DNA of 60,000 bases from Owenia fusiformis (Eukaryota > Annelida > Polychaeta > Sabellida > Oweniidae). Both the position numbers and the translations under genes were made by a program. The stretch covers positions 14,220,150-14,280,149 of the forward strand of contig CAIIXF020000002.1 in NCBI GenBank assembly GCA_903813345.2, given 5' to 3'. Positions 34,691 to 46,804 of the stretch are shown piece after piece. The notes under the pieces were generated by a model. The model was not told the DNA's origin. It worked only from the letters and a program-made list of their open reading frames with translations, and did no database searches. Position 1 is the stretch's first letter. Every line of letters starts with the position of its first letter.

Positions 34691-35961
34691 GAGAGGGAGT
34701 TGTTTGTAGAATGAACCGGGGATTTTTTTCATGAATTTCGCTTATGTTTTTTTATCCAAAAAACATCAATACACTTTAAAACATTTTGTTTACTTTAAGA
34801 TTACACCATGTAATCCAAAAATATATTTCTCGTTTTCAAAGATAATCCATGGATTAACACCCAGGTATTTTTATTTTTCAAACTTCAGAGGGCTGGGAAT
34901 CATTGAGGGACCTCGGGTTGAGGAATGCACAGGGAATGAACAACCCCACCCGAAAATTATCAAAAAGCATGCATGCTATATATATCAAGAATGAAATCAT
35001 TCATGCCTGGTCTGTAAGGTTACACTTGTGAAGGCAGTTCATTAAGACAGGACATGTTGAATTTTCACAATTGTTAACCTCAAATGTAAAGTTATCCTTT
35101 CCCGAAAAATGAACAGAAATATTAGCATATTAGAATAGGAGTCAAATATGGCTATTATTAGCCATTTTAAATCATCGTTTATTGAATGAATGTCTATATA
35201 GCCCTCAATTTATCCAAAATTTACAATATTTTGGAATGATGGTTATCATGTGGACTTAGCTAGTTTATGTTTTTTTGTGAGCAGTCGATTTTGTTAATTC
35301 TTGAGAAAGACGTCATATATTTAGTTAAATTATGACGCGAATTGACCAGTGGCTTTTGTATCATTGTTAAAGCACACCAATCTTCAACGGCATTTTCAAG
35401 CGTAAAACAGACCGTTGACCCTATGTTTTTTATATCAAAATAAACATGAGAACACCTTTTTTAGAATAAGCAAATAAAAAAATACCACAATCCATTGGAA
35501 ATTTGCGTAATTTTCGATTCAAAACGTGTCAAAATGCGAAAATGAAAAAGATATATTTTTAATGCAAAAACGTTACAAAATTTCACAAATATTGTTGGGG
35601 TAGGGGTAACACTTTTTTAAGTGAAAAAAGTAAGAAAAAATTTCCTGAGTGTACCAATATTCGAACCAACGTAGTAGTAAATAAAGGAAGTCTATTTTGG
35701 CTCGACAAAAATCGCCAACACTCTCTAAATCATCATTTTATCGAAGAAATATAGGAAAATACTTTTTTTTGCTTTGAAATCAATGGCGCCTCAAATGTTC
35801 AAATTATGATAACGTCATACCTATTTTCAGAAGCTTCTCATGAAAAAACGAATCCGTTGACCTTCCCTTTTTATTTCATTTTTCGAATCGCTACATCTAG
35901 GTCTATAATAAAAACCTAGTTTTGATGAGATTGAAAATGGTCGATTTTTTCGGAGGTTACA
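34691..35961. other. AT-rich sequence without supported features
   Basis: No repeats, splice pairs or protein-like frames that I can support. The open frame at 34,731-34,994 has no recognisable motif. Confidence 0.4.
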
Positions 35962-36437
35962 CTAGTATATCCTTTTCACACTACTGATGAGAAAACATGT
36001 CCAAATACATTTATCAAAAACTAAATTGATTCCTTTTGGTTTAAAATAACATTTCATATCTGCTTTAAATGAGCTATATACAGTAAATAATTGTCTAAGC
36101 GAAGCTTTATCTTTAACAAAATTTGTGGTATCGTCAGCATACTGTGATATCTTGACTTGTTTATTGGATAACAATACACCTTCAATTTGATCACACTGAC
36201 GGATTTTACAAGCTAATATTTCACAAGCTACAATAAATGCCAATGGGGCGAAATTACAGCCCTGTCGAATGCCCCTTTCAAGCCAAAAGGGCTCAGAAAT
36301 CCAACCATTGTTATTAATACAACTAATTGTTTCATTATTTAACACATTTATCCAGGTCAAAAATGAATCACCGAAGCCAAATCTTCCACTATGGCTATTA
36401 AATAAGGATTTAAAATCAGATTTCCATTTATCTTACA
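35962..36437 (-). pseudogene. Tx1/L1-like LINE reverse transcriptase fragment
   Basis: The minus frame is open from ~36,437 to 35,962. It reads RFGFGDSFLTWINVL, then GWISEPFWLERGIRQGC (RT domain 4), a hydrophobic helix with EILACKIR, and KISQYADDTT (catalytic box, intact). This order fits L1/Tx1-like ORF2. Upstream endonuclease and the first RT domains are absent, as is the 3' end. It could be the same family as the C-terminal fragment at 55.88-56.36 kb. Confidence 0.75.
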
Positions 36438-37576
36438 CTAAATTAAGATCAGTACTATTTAGTTTTAATGGTATTGAATACATTTTTCCACGGCCTAATT
36501 TCCCTATTTCTTCCCACATTCATTCATAGATTTATAAACGCGTTTAGATTTCCTGTACATTTTGTCAAACTCCATTTGCTTAAGTTGAAAAAGTTTACAT
36601 TTGATGTAAAGCTTCTCTTATTTACAAGTTTCTTTCCATACAGAATTGAGTTTTCACTCCACCACGGTATTGCCCTATAATTCCCTCTTTGAGTATTCTT
36701 GTTACTTCCCTTATGAAAAAACAACCATTTTTTCCGAAATTCAATGGTTTCATTGCATATCATGTAACCATCATTTCAACCTTGAAGATCAAAGGAAAAA
36801 TCATAATATCAACCATTCAAAACCATTGCGCAACCATTACTTCACCCAATCTTTTCAACCCTTTTTACATAAAGTTGCAATGGTTAAGCAACCATCTTTG
36901 AGAAACCATTGCAAAACCATTACAACCATTACCCATTGAAATTAACAGATTGCAACCATTGATGGAGAACTGCAACTATTGCAACCATTAATCTTCAAAA
37001 TGAATGCTCATGGGCAGACCTGTAGCCAGCTTTTGCACTTTTGAAAAATTTACAAGGGGATTCATATTTTATAATTCTGGCCCAAAATTGGCCAAAATCA
37101 CTTAAAAGTCCTCAATATGGTGAAAAACTGCATGGATTTGAAATAATTTTTGGCTAGGGCAACCCCCCCCCCCCCTAACACCCATGTCTACGAGCCTGGG
37201 GGACCATGATATGTTTTAAATGATGTCAGAAGTAAAGATGCTAAAAATAGCTCAGTTCACTCCTACATAACACATGATTTTCAAATCGGAAATACTAGCA
37301 CCTTTCAATAAATCATTAGAGCCCTCTGATCTAGAATGCAGTCCCGATGACATTAAAGTTAGATTCAAGAATATTAAGGCGCATTTCAAATCCGATCTCT
37401 TCAAGCATTATATTTAGTCAAGTCAAATATACTTCATTATGTCTCTTTTTCTTTTGCTAGCATCTTTAGACAAATCATGTATAAAACAATTGTTGCTACA
37501 TGTACGTACATGTACATAATTATTAGAAAGTTTAATCTGTTGATATTATTAGTATGTTTTTTTAAGGAAGCATGTA
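36438..37576. repeat. AACCATT-rich stretch and unassigned sequence
   Basis: Between ~36,760 and 36,995 the word AACCATT (or AATGGTT) recurs a dozen or more times irregularly. A poly-C run is at ~37,164-37,177. Nothing gene-like is supported; the 36,524-36,763 minus frame might be LINE debris continuing the neighbour. Confidence 0.5.
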
Positions 37577-39721
37577 CACGCCTAACCATCGACAAGGTAC
37601 AGTCACGTGACAGGTGACAAAATATGCCGTAGTACACTTTTGATGTACTATGTCACTATTAACTGATTTTGAGCGAAGACCATGATGTAGGTTCGATGCA
37701 GGTTTTCAAAAATAAATTTTAGGAGAACACAAAGGATTTTATGTTTGATTTCGCGTGCATTCGATTTCAAAGACATTTATTTTTCTAATAACGTTAAAAG
37801 ATCTTCGAGCAGTGCTCGATTTTTTTCGTTGTTAGTCTACCCATACGATTCTTCGGTTGGAAAAATGTTGTTTTTTACACATTTCCTTTGATAATTTTCT
37901 CCCCTGACGTCTCAGAGTGTCGAATATTTTTATGAGAATGTGTTTCTCTAAACTACACAGTTTAGGACAGGTGAACATTTAATAAACATTCATGCATTTG
38001 ATATAATTTAAAAAATCAGAAATGTACGTTGTCAACTCACAGTGTATGTTGTCCCTGTAATTGAAATACATGAGTTATAATATTAAACATTGCAATGATT
38101 TAATTTCAAAATGCATTAAGGGTTTTATGCGTTACAAGTGATGTTCAACGAACATGCTCCTGTATCCCTAGTACAGATAAACAGGTAAAAGTGATTCTTT
38201 CGTTGAATGCTATTTTATTTTATGAAAGTATTAATATGGTGACTAATATGTGACCACGGCGTGTTTTCTTCCGACCTCTTTAACCACTCGACGTCGGTAC
38301 GTTACGTTATGTTTAGTTGCACTTTTATGAATTTTAATAATCTTAAGGAGTTCATGGAGAGATCTTTACTAGCTAATCCAAGATGACTTTATGCTACAGG
38401 GTGTCCCGAAATTATGGGCCCCCATAGGCAGACATATACCAATGTCTCCATGTATGTGTCGTATATCATTTTAAAGCTCATCCAAAGTTACATTAATTTG
38501 CCGAGTATCATGGTTCAACTCACAAATGGAAAAAGTTACAGGAATTTCAAAAGTTAGTGTTTGGACAAAATTAAAGTCAGTTTTACACCAAAACAATAGT
38601 CGGTGTGTCTCCTTAGCCACCATGTTAACAGCAGCAATACTTTCCATATGATCTTAAACTGGCTTCAAATAGGGATATGGCGTTTTGTAATCTTCATAAA
38701 ACCTTTTTAAGGCATAAGAAGAGTTTCCTTGGAGTATCTACCCTAAACGTCATCTTTTTAGAACTCGATATCCATATATTATCTTCGAGAATAGCATCCA
38801 TATTTTCTGTCACATTCAGGTCAGGGCTGTTTCCAGGATACTGAAATGGACTTTTTGGCAAAACGCTAATTTTTGAAATGCCTGTTACTTTTTACCATTT
38901 GAACCATCATATTTGGCAAATCAATGTAACTTTGGATAAGCTTAAATATGATATATGACACATACTATGGAGAAATTGGTATATGTCTGCCTAGGGGGGG
39001 AAGTGCAGAAGTTCAAAAGCCAGGGTTATGGAATACTAAAAAATTATTAGTAACATTGAAATTTAATCATATCAATGACAATTTTATTGATTAACGGACA
39101 AAATATTAGAGTAATTTTTTCGATATGCCAGCCCTATTATTATAAATTATTACTTTATTATCAAATATGTTCCTTCTATTACACGTACATTATAGCATTT
39201 CATTCATGTAAAATTAACTGTGAATTGAGATCTGTAAGGCCAATGTGACAACATACATTCGAGTTGACAACATACATTATCTGTTTTTCGTAGTAGCATC
39301 CAAAGTAAAAAGCGGTTTTGCATTAACTCTGGATGTATATTTGTATACTTATCTTAAGTTGTGTTAGTCGTAGTTTGGCTGTTATTTGCATAGCAAAACA
39401 AAAATTAGAGAGAATTTTGCGAAATTCAGTCAAGATTTAGAGATCCCTGGCGTACTGGGTAGATCTATAACAAGATATTGAAGTTGCTGAGGATCATTTG
39501 AAATAGATATGCATATTTGCAACTTAATTACAAATCGAATGCAACAACTGCCTGATGATGAACTGACACAATATTGATCAAATCAATGCTAGTTCTTACC
39601 TCGCTTCCTCATTCTAGAAAATGGCGATATAAAATGGCGGAAATGACATAGTACATCAAAAGTGTACTACGGCATATTTTGTCACTGTCACGTGACTGTA
39701 CCTTGTCGATGGTTAGGCGTG
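37577..39721. mobile_element. 2,145 bp TIR element with 79 bp TIRs and 5 bp target duplication
   Basis: CACGCCTAACCATCGACAAG at 37,577 is mirrored by the end at 39,721. The terminal inverted repeats run 37,577-37,655 and 39,644-39,721 with a single-base indel. ATGTA directly flanks both sides (37,572-37,576 and 39,722-39,726), a 5 bp target-site duplication. Inner weak inverted blocks (TTGTCAACTC / GAGTTGACAA) occur at ~38,029 and ~39,260. No transposase frame of its own. A 5 bp duplication with CAC termini is a Transib-like feature, but the rest of the terminus is not diagnostic. Confidence 0.85.
38395..39000 (-). mobile_element. Nested Tc1/mariner-like relic with TACAGGGTGTCC end
   Basis: Starts TACAGGGTGTCCC at 38,395. 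Inverted arms of ~170 bp share GGCAGACATATACCAAT and CCAAAGTTACATT and end at ~39,000 with the terminal ~20 bp missing on the right. On the minus strand near 38,780-38,855 the frame reads YPGNSPDLNVTENMDAIL, the catalytic D...E block of Tc1/mariner transposases, with stops soon after. A terminal fragment of the same family is at 55,648-55,737. It lies inside the 37.6-39.7 kb element and so is younger than it. Confidence 0.7.
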
Positions 39722-39726
39722 ATGTA

Positions 39727-41146
39727 TGTAGTCTGCAGTCTATCACACTCTTCTCTCATTAAAGAATTTCTTTTTGGACTTTCTGTGTCTCGGATCTTGT
39801 TCTCAATGACAAGTCTGACGTCACTTCCAGAACAACAAAAAACATACACTTATTTGCATATATCATTTAATCTAATCCCTAGGATTTTAAACACTTATTT
39901 CTATGACTACGGCAATCACTTATCAGGTATCGTTTTTAAGGAGAATGAAAAATGCAGAAATCTTGTAAGAAAATAAGGACTCTTTTTTTGTTTCAATTCA
40001 ATATTGTTTAATTTTGCTGGCTTATTTTCATTAGAAAATTGTAGAAATACAAATTAAGATTTCACATTATTGAATTCAGATAAGGTACCAAGATAGAGCA
40101 GCAACAGTTTTACAGACAGAGCGGCAACGGTTGAAATGCTAATTATAACCCTTGAAAAGCTAATTATAACCCTTGAAATGCTAATTATAACCATTGAACA
40201 GCCAATTAGATAAAGTTCTGTTTTGATAGTTTAACAAAATCATTACAAATTAATTCTATTTTTTAAAGAATTATTTTTATCTGAATAATTTATTTTTGAA
40301 TTCCCCCTACCATAATAATGACACAATCATAGTAAATTAGATGAGATTCACATTAAGATTTCTGAAGCTAGCTATGGTCTTGATGAATTCTCTTTTTTCT
40401 GCCGATACTTAACTTAAGTTCATAATACAATTTTGAGACATATCCAACTTCAAGTTTATGCTCATAGGCATAAAACCATGTCTAGTAAAAGGAAATCATC
40501 TATTCAAGTGTTTAAAATATTTCCCTTTCAGTCATTATGATTAAAGTTTAATCCATTAGTAATTAACATTTTTGATTTGTAAATGATATTGAAGAAAAGA
40601 CAATCAATCCGGCTCTCGCCTTATCCAAAGTATAAATACAAGGATGTTGATGTTTCAAAATCATGTTTTGGAAACATTTTCAGTTTAATCTACTTAATTG
40701 TTGTAATAAGACTTCTTTGATATTGAAGAAGCAGTTATTTTGGCACTAGCTTAATCCAAATCATAAATCATAGGCAGGAAATACAATCTTTGATGTTTCA
40801 TAATATGTATGTACTGTATGTACTTTTAGTCAGAAACATTTTTTGTTGAGACAGGAGAAAAATAGAAAATTTCCACAGAATGTTTTGTTGTATTGTTCAG
40901 TAAAACTGAATGAATCAAGAAGGAATTTCCAAATAAACTACAAGAATGACCAGGGCCAAAAATGAATACACTTGATTCTCTTCAATAAATAGAAATACTA
41001 TCTCTATGAACATGAACTTGAAGTCATATTCAGTACCAAAAATGAATAAACCTTATTCTTTATAGAAATAATATGCCTATGAGAATGAACTTGAAGTCAT
41101 ATCCAGTGCCAAAAATGAATAAACCTTATTCTCTTCAAACAATTAA
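39727..41146. other. AT-rich sequence with short tandem duplications
   Basis: A 22 bp unit (ACCCTTGAAATGCTAATTAT) repeats at 40,135-40,200, and a ~75 bp unit around AAAAATGAATAAACCTTATTC repeats between 40,955 and 41,135. No gene supported. Confidence 0.5.
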
Positions 41147-41305
41147 GGAATAAATAATGATACGCCATTCAATATGGTGAAATTCAGCACGAGTTGGACA
41201 GAATGTTGTACAAAGCACGAACCGAAGGTGAGTGCATTTGTACTAACATTCTGTCCAACGAGTGCTGAATTTCACCATATTGAATGGCCTATCATTATTT
41301 ATTCC
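41147..41305. mobile_element. 159 bp near-perfect hairpin
   Basis: Arms of ~73 bp starting GGAATAAATAATGAT on the left and ending ATCATTATTTATTCC on the right differ by only a few bases and leave a ~13 bp loop. Non-coding; the overlapping frame at 41,174-41,485 is a by-product. This is a MITE-like hairpin that would give a long double-stranded RNA stem if transcribed. Confidence 0.85.
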
Positions 41306-41979
41306 GATTCAAACATAAAAATTAGTAAAAGCCGTGTCTGTGGAACGGGCATGAAGGAAGAATACGCATGTTGTCAAGATTCTGAAGTCGGCCGGAAAAA
41401 TTTTAGAATTTGTTTGGGCTGTTCTATTTTAATCCCCGTTTTAGATTTTATACGGTGTATGCAATACGGTGTCAGCCATAGTTAAATAGTTACAGTAGTT
41501 ACGGAGGGAGTAAAAAAGAACAGCTACATGTATCCCCGGACAGAGCCCCAGATGTGCAGCTGAGATGTGACGTCACTCAAAACAATGCAAATTGCAGATT
41601 GAATAGAGCATGGTCGTGCATCTATGGAGAATTAGAGAACGTTCTATATTGGCTATGCTGCATTCTGATTGGTTGAGAAATTCGAATAGAGCACGGTCAT
41701 GTTTGAATAAGAATGTAATATGTCAATGAACTCTGAATATAAATTATCCATTGGTTTCTGAGCTTCTTGAGTGTTTAAATGAAAGTCTAATACATTATAA
41801 ACGCAGTTCTGCATCGCTCATTTTTAAATAAATCACCGGGTATATATATTCTTGGTATTATATTTGCGATTGGAAGTAGTGTTTGTTTGATTTTCAGAAA
41901 TTGGAACTGCCTGTGTTTCCTGAACAACACTAGTGGGAATATATAGGCTAATCTCACACCATCCTCCGATCACAGGGCT
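41306..41979. other. Unassigned sequence
   Basis: A weak inverted pair (GAATAGAGCATGGTC and GAATAGAGCACGGTC, the latter direct) lies at ~41,600-41,700. Nothing gene-like. Confidence 0.35.
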
Positions 41980-43430
41980 TCAAAATCCAGAATGTATTCG
42001 AGGTACGGATTCTGGACACCTGCTTAGGAGGATGATCTCACACCAAATTACATAGTAGTCCAATTTTATGTTATCTTGTATATTGTTTTGCATTTTAATG
42101 TCAACATATGGATTAACTCCACTATCAATAATACGATTAAGCATCTGATAGGGGCATATAAAATAGTCAACCACTGATTTCCCTTTAGTTGATATACTTG
42201 TAAAATTATCACTTTTTGGGTTAATTCTTCCATTTAGTACAGATTGGCAGCTGTCTTTTAAGAATTCAACCAGGTATTTGCCAAAGGTATTCAATGTAGA
42301 GTCAATGGGGATTCTTTCTGGAATTGAGTCAATGTTTTTATCAAAGTGAGGTTGTTTTCCTATTCTTGCGTTAAGGTGCTATGGAAGTTAACAGGAAATG
42401 GCAAAACAGGAAGTGACAATTTTTTTTGTATTTTTGACATTTTTTGAACAAAGATAACAGAGTTCTGTTTTGACCTCCAGTCAATTCAACTAGTTCCAAA
42501 TACCATTTACAGGTCCAGGATCACAATGTTCATGATCAGAATGACCCTAAACATGATGAAATAACCTTTTCAGCCCAATGAAAATGTGACTAAAAAATAG
42601 CTAAAAGTAGGTGCTCAGGAAAGGCCAATGAACAGGATCTTGTGATTTTTTCAGTAAATGTGTCCAATGTATTGCTCTAAATGATACAATCTTAGATATC
42701 ATTCATAGGAAAAGAAAAAAAATGAAAAAACTGATTTGAAAAGCGATCTATTTTCCTTTTTATGACCGCCATTTTTGTTTAAGACAATTTATTAAAATTT
42801 CAAAGATTGTATCAGTTAGAGCATTATATTGGGCACATTTTCTGAAAAATTCAAAAGATTCTGTTCAGTGACCTTCCCTAGCTGAGTGAATCATTTTCAT
42901 CCTCCTTACTTATCACTTTTATCCACAGTATCCCTTCAAATGTTGAATTTAAAGTTTGGATATCGAAATATTTCACCAGAGCTGTTTTAATTAACACACC
43001 TACACCACCAGAGCCAGATTTAGCGATAGATTTGTTCTGTTTTGTTTTGTCCAATCTATGTAAATCCTGGGATCTGTATTTCTTGAGTTTGTCTCAAGTA
43101 GGTGTCACAAACAGCAATTATATCATAATTTAATTGTTCAATTATCTGTTTACGTGTATGACTATCATGTTCATTACATTTTGTTGGCCATTCATTAATA
43201 TTCCATTGTCCTATTTTAACCTTTAAGGGCTGGGTGTGGTCCTATTCAGCATTATATCTGCTACCCCTGCCTCTAGATAATCCTCTCGCTCTCTGATACC
43301 CTCTCCCTCCACGCAGTGGTCTGGCTGGCTGCCAATCATCCTGTGCTGTATTGCTATTCCATCCATCATTTGTTGCAGATCCTTATGCCATTCAGTTGAT
43401 TGTGACATCTTTTTAACATAGTCTAACATT
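41980..43430 (-). pseudogene. LINE endonuclease-domain relic split by a foldback insertion
   Basis: Reading the minus strand: an Arg/Gly-rich linker (RGYQRARGLSRGRG, with a stop after it), then an apurinic-type endonuclease start (GQWNINEWPTK...EHDS), SGSGGVGVLIK, and FEGILWIKV up to ~42,888. After the 505 bp insertion the text resumes with LNARIG (the metal-site DFN region, with its start lost), then TFGKYLVEFL and STKGKSVVDYFICP, ending at 41,980. RT is absent. Several stops and frameshifts make it dead. It is related to the larger LINE at 47.9-51.2 kb (shared GGVG and STKGKSVVDY text). Confidence 0.75.
42378..42882. mobile_element. 505 bp foldback inserted in the LINE endonuclease
   Basis: Termini GCTATGGAAG at 42,378 and CTTCCCTAGC ending at 42,882 are inverted. 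Inner arms mirror each other around GCTCTAAATGATACAATCTT (42,673) and GATTGTATCAGTTAGAGC (42,805). It interrupts the endonuclease frame exactly between two conserved blocks. One arm also occurs at 31,385-31,475. Non-coding. Confidence 0.7.
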
Positions 43431-44282
43431 TCCTGTGATCATATATCCCTCTCTACCTGGTACACATTTGAGCAAATTATTAAGTAGCATTTGATAAGTT
43501 ATTGAACATTGTAAAGTAGCATTTTTTTATTAGTTAATTAATTTTTTTTATACTTGGTATGATGGGAATATCTTGCTATAAAACTATTTGTTTAGCCCAA
43601 CATTTGGCAACCTGCCCCAAAGTATTCGCTTGGTGGCGAGCTTTGAGCCCATAAGCCATATAAGAATTTGTTAAAAGCACAAAAGTTTGAGACTTAAAGA
43701 TTCTCGCAATCTTTATCCAATCAGCGTTTGCGATGTGTATCGGCTCACGTAGAAAAGGCGAATCCAACTCAAATCCATGCAGGGGTGTATGAGGTACTCG
43801 AATAGGAAAAAGCTGGTGAAATCTGAATTTATATGCACATGGTCAATGTTTACACATGTTTGGAGTTATTGAAGAAAATGTGATATGGGTGTGGTTCCGG
43901 AATTGAAGTCATTGCTGGAAAATATGATTTTAATACGTGAAATTATATCTATAAATACAGCAGTAAAAATAATAGTACACATGAAGTACATGTATGATTG
44001 TGTCCAGAAATGTTTGAAACCCTTACAGAAAATTCTGTCACCATTTTGTCACCATTGCTCTTTCTTTCCGCATTCTAGTGCTGTTTGAATGAATGTATTA
44101 ATTAATGTATTTCTAGCTAAAATATATCACATTTTATAAACCACAAACATTTAGATCATAAAAAAATTATTCAATACTTGAGTGAGCACGATATGCAAGG
44201 GTTACTAAGTTGACACAGTAAATGACCACTGATATTGTGTTAGTCCATGCACACAGCGTATTCTGCTAATACACATTTCACG
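43431..44282. other. AT-rich sequence without supported features
   Basis: No repeats or frames I can support. The 63-67 codon frames here lack motifs. Confidence 0.4.
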
Positions 44283-45467
44283 GTGTATAACCCAAACGCT
44301 CCTACATGCACGACGGAGCGTTTCATTACTGAAATGAAACAAAGAAACGCTCCGGAGTAGGAAAACTGACTGGCGGGAATGATGAGCCGTCTGACGATTT
44401 CCCCAATAATGGGAATAAGAGGTATGAGTTACATATTTCGAGTATACCATTCGATAGGTGTGATATTCATGTTGTGATATCAAAATTCAAAAACGTATTT
44501 GTCATTCTACCGGTCAAAACCCCTTTTGTCGATACATGTGATTAGTTGAGCTAAGATTAGAGCACCAACGTATATTTTACTCAAATTCCAATGCTTCAAC
44601 GCACCATACAATATCGTAATAGTGATTTGATGACCGAAAATCCAGTCTTAAAAATGATGACATTCTCATATTCAAGAAACGCTCCAATCTACTTAACACA
44701 GTGAACTGGAAACGCTCCGGTAGTCTAGATCAGTTTAGGAAATATATAGCTTGCCTTTTCTTTTCAGGAAGAGAAAGAAAAGATCTATTATACCCCTTGG
44801 CATCAATAGAAGAAAGATTAATTCACATTTTTCTATAGTTTTATGATTTAGCACATATGTAGGCATGACATCATCTAGTAGGCTTAAATCAGCTAGTTGC
44901 ACGTTTAGCACCACCAGGTTCAGATGTTTCAATTTGCCTAACAAGTACAACACGTTTTTGAGAGATAGATTCGATTCGAAACTCTTCTCTGATAATCTGA
45001 AAATTATATCAAAACAAAATGGTAAGAGCGTTTCTAAAATTGTTTTCTAAATCGACGGAGTGTTTCGAGGAAAACAAGCGATTTCTCGAGAACAAGTAAT
45101 GGATTTGGACTGGGATTTTAGGAAATGAGAAAATACGAGTTTGTGATCTACTACTTTAACAGAAAGATTAACGTTTTCATAGAAATACTAGTTTAATTCG
45201 TAATTTGTGGTCAAATCGTCATCTTCAGATTCGTTCGATCTACACTACGGAGCTTTGATCAAGCAAATAACAGTTTACCACCAGAAGTTGAATAAATCAG
45301 ATCTTTGCTCACGGTATTGTTCATCGAATGGTACATAATATTAACGAGAGGAACAATACCTACGGTCTTAGTGGAATCTTCATTAGCCGCAATTTTATTT
45401 CACTCCGGAGCGTTTCCGCGTAAATGAAACGCTCCGTTGTGCATGTAGGAGCGTTTAGGTTATACAC
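44283..45467. mobile_element. 1,185 bp TIR element with repeated GGAGCGTTT motifs
   Basis: The ends GTGTATAACC (44,283) and GGTTATACAC (45,467) begin ~50 bp inverted repeats through AAACGCTCCTACATGCAC. The word GGAGCGTTT or its complement occurs about eight times, clustered in the first 75 bp, the last 65 bp and at 44,678-44,720. Such arrays of subterminal repeats are typical transposase-binding arrangements in DNA transposons. No transposase frame; non-autonomous. No clear target duplication. Confidence 0.75.
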
Positions 45468-46316
45468 TATGCATTTGCTAACACCCCCCACTTTCATAGT
45501 GAAGTGACTAATTGGTTTATGTTTACGTTTTAATGTGTTTTGGGTTCTTTGTTACAGCAAGGGGGGCCAGTAAAGTAGACTAACATGTTTGCATGGCAAA
45601 TTTTGATCGAATATGTGAGACACTTTAAGCAATATGTCATCACTGCAATTAAAGCCACATAAAAAATATGAAATTGTATTATATATTTACAATATATTCA
45701 TTTTATACAGTATGCACAAAATATACAATTTTTATGTATAAATATTCACAAAATACATGTAAATTATGTCAATCTGAAATACATATTTATGTAGATTATG
45801 GCTTAATGATCATAATCACTCCATAGCCAGCCTTAACCAAGTGGGATTCACTTTTTGAAAAATTCCAGGGGGGTTCACTTGCGACAACTTTGCCCCAAAA
45901 ATGGCCAATATCACTGGAAAAGTGAAAGTAGTTCAAAAACATTCCTGTTTCGACAAGATGGGACACAGTACGCAGCATTTCATTTCATTTATCTGAATAC
46001 ATGTAGTTTAAATGACTGTCACTAGATGGCATAAAATTGAAAAATGAAAATTCAATTCAGTGTAAAAATTATTTCAAATGTCGGACAAAGTGAGCCATAT
46101 GATATGTATGGTAGTTCTATGAACTTGATGCATATTTAAGTTCAAAGCACCCAGTCAATATCAGGGCTTGAGTGAAGATCTAAAATAGGTAAGAAAATAA
46201 ATATTTGACACTTTGAATGCATCGACGGCTACTTAAATTTCACTTTCAAATGAAAAAATGCCAAAATTGTTATTTTTGTAAAACTTTGCCTGACTAGACA
46301 AACGAATAAACCTGTA
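45468..46316. other. Sequence downstream of the host exon, presumed 3' UTR and flank
   Basis: No independent gene. Lies 3' of the stop at 46,317 (minus strand), so part may be 3' UTR. Poly-A-signal-like AATAAA words on the minus strand are not clear enough to call. The stretch 45,845-45,930 resembles 37,035-37,110 (a dispersed repeat). Confidence 0.4.
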
Positions 46317-46579
46317 TTATTCAGTTTGAAAGAATTCTCCAAAGTCAAATCCTTGTTTGCCATCCTCATCTTCATCAGAGTCAGAGACAGCCAGGTCATT
46401 GTTAAGTTCTGTGCTATGCTCACCCTGCATGGCTGGTGCTAATGCAGAGCTTTGGAAGAATGCAGAAGGATCAAAGCTATCATTACTGTCCTCCACCTGC
46501 GGCGGGTTGAACTGTGATTGGCTGGAAGTGCCATAGGAGGCGGGGTCAATAAATGTGTATGTTTCCTGCTGCTCCTCTC
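46317..46579 (-). CDS. C-terminal coding exon of a host gene (acidic C-terminus)
   Basis: Minus strand. Acceptor TTTTGCAG precedes 46,579. The exon begins with two bases that complete a split codon and reads EEQQETYTFIDPASYG..., a Ser/Pro/Gln-rich segment (FNPPQVEDSNDSFDPSAFF), then an acidic tail DSDEDEDGKQGFDFGEFF and a stop TAA at 46,317-46,319. 86 full codons. Composition and codon use look like real protein, not repeat. The phase matches the exon at 59,688-59,760. I do not recognise the family; the disordered acidic tail with FDPSAFF- and FDFGEFF-like aromatic patches would suit a protein-interaction segment of a nuclear or trafficking protein, but that is inference. Confidence 0.75.
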
Positions 46580-46804
46580 CTGCAAAATGAAATTACTGAG
46601 ATCAACAATTTTCATATGAATAAGAAACAACAGAGAGGCGTGAACTTGATGTGCCAACAGCCTAGACCTTAGACACTTCCAGTGGTCAGAAAATGGGATG
46701 AAGGAGGGAGCAGGGGGAGCAGGCTCATTATGAAAGGTTGATAACAATTTTGTAGAAGTACTTGGCTAGCTGAAGAATCAACAAGGCATTAACATGACAA
46801 ACAA

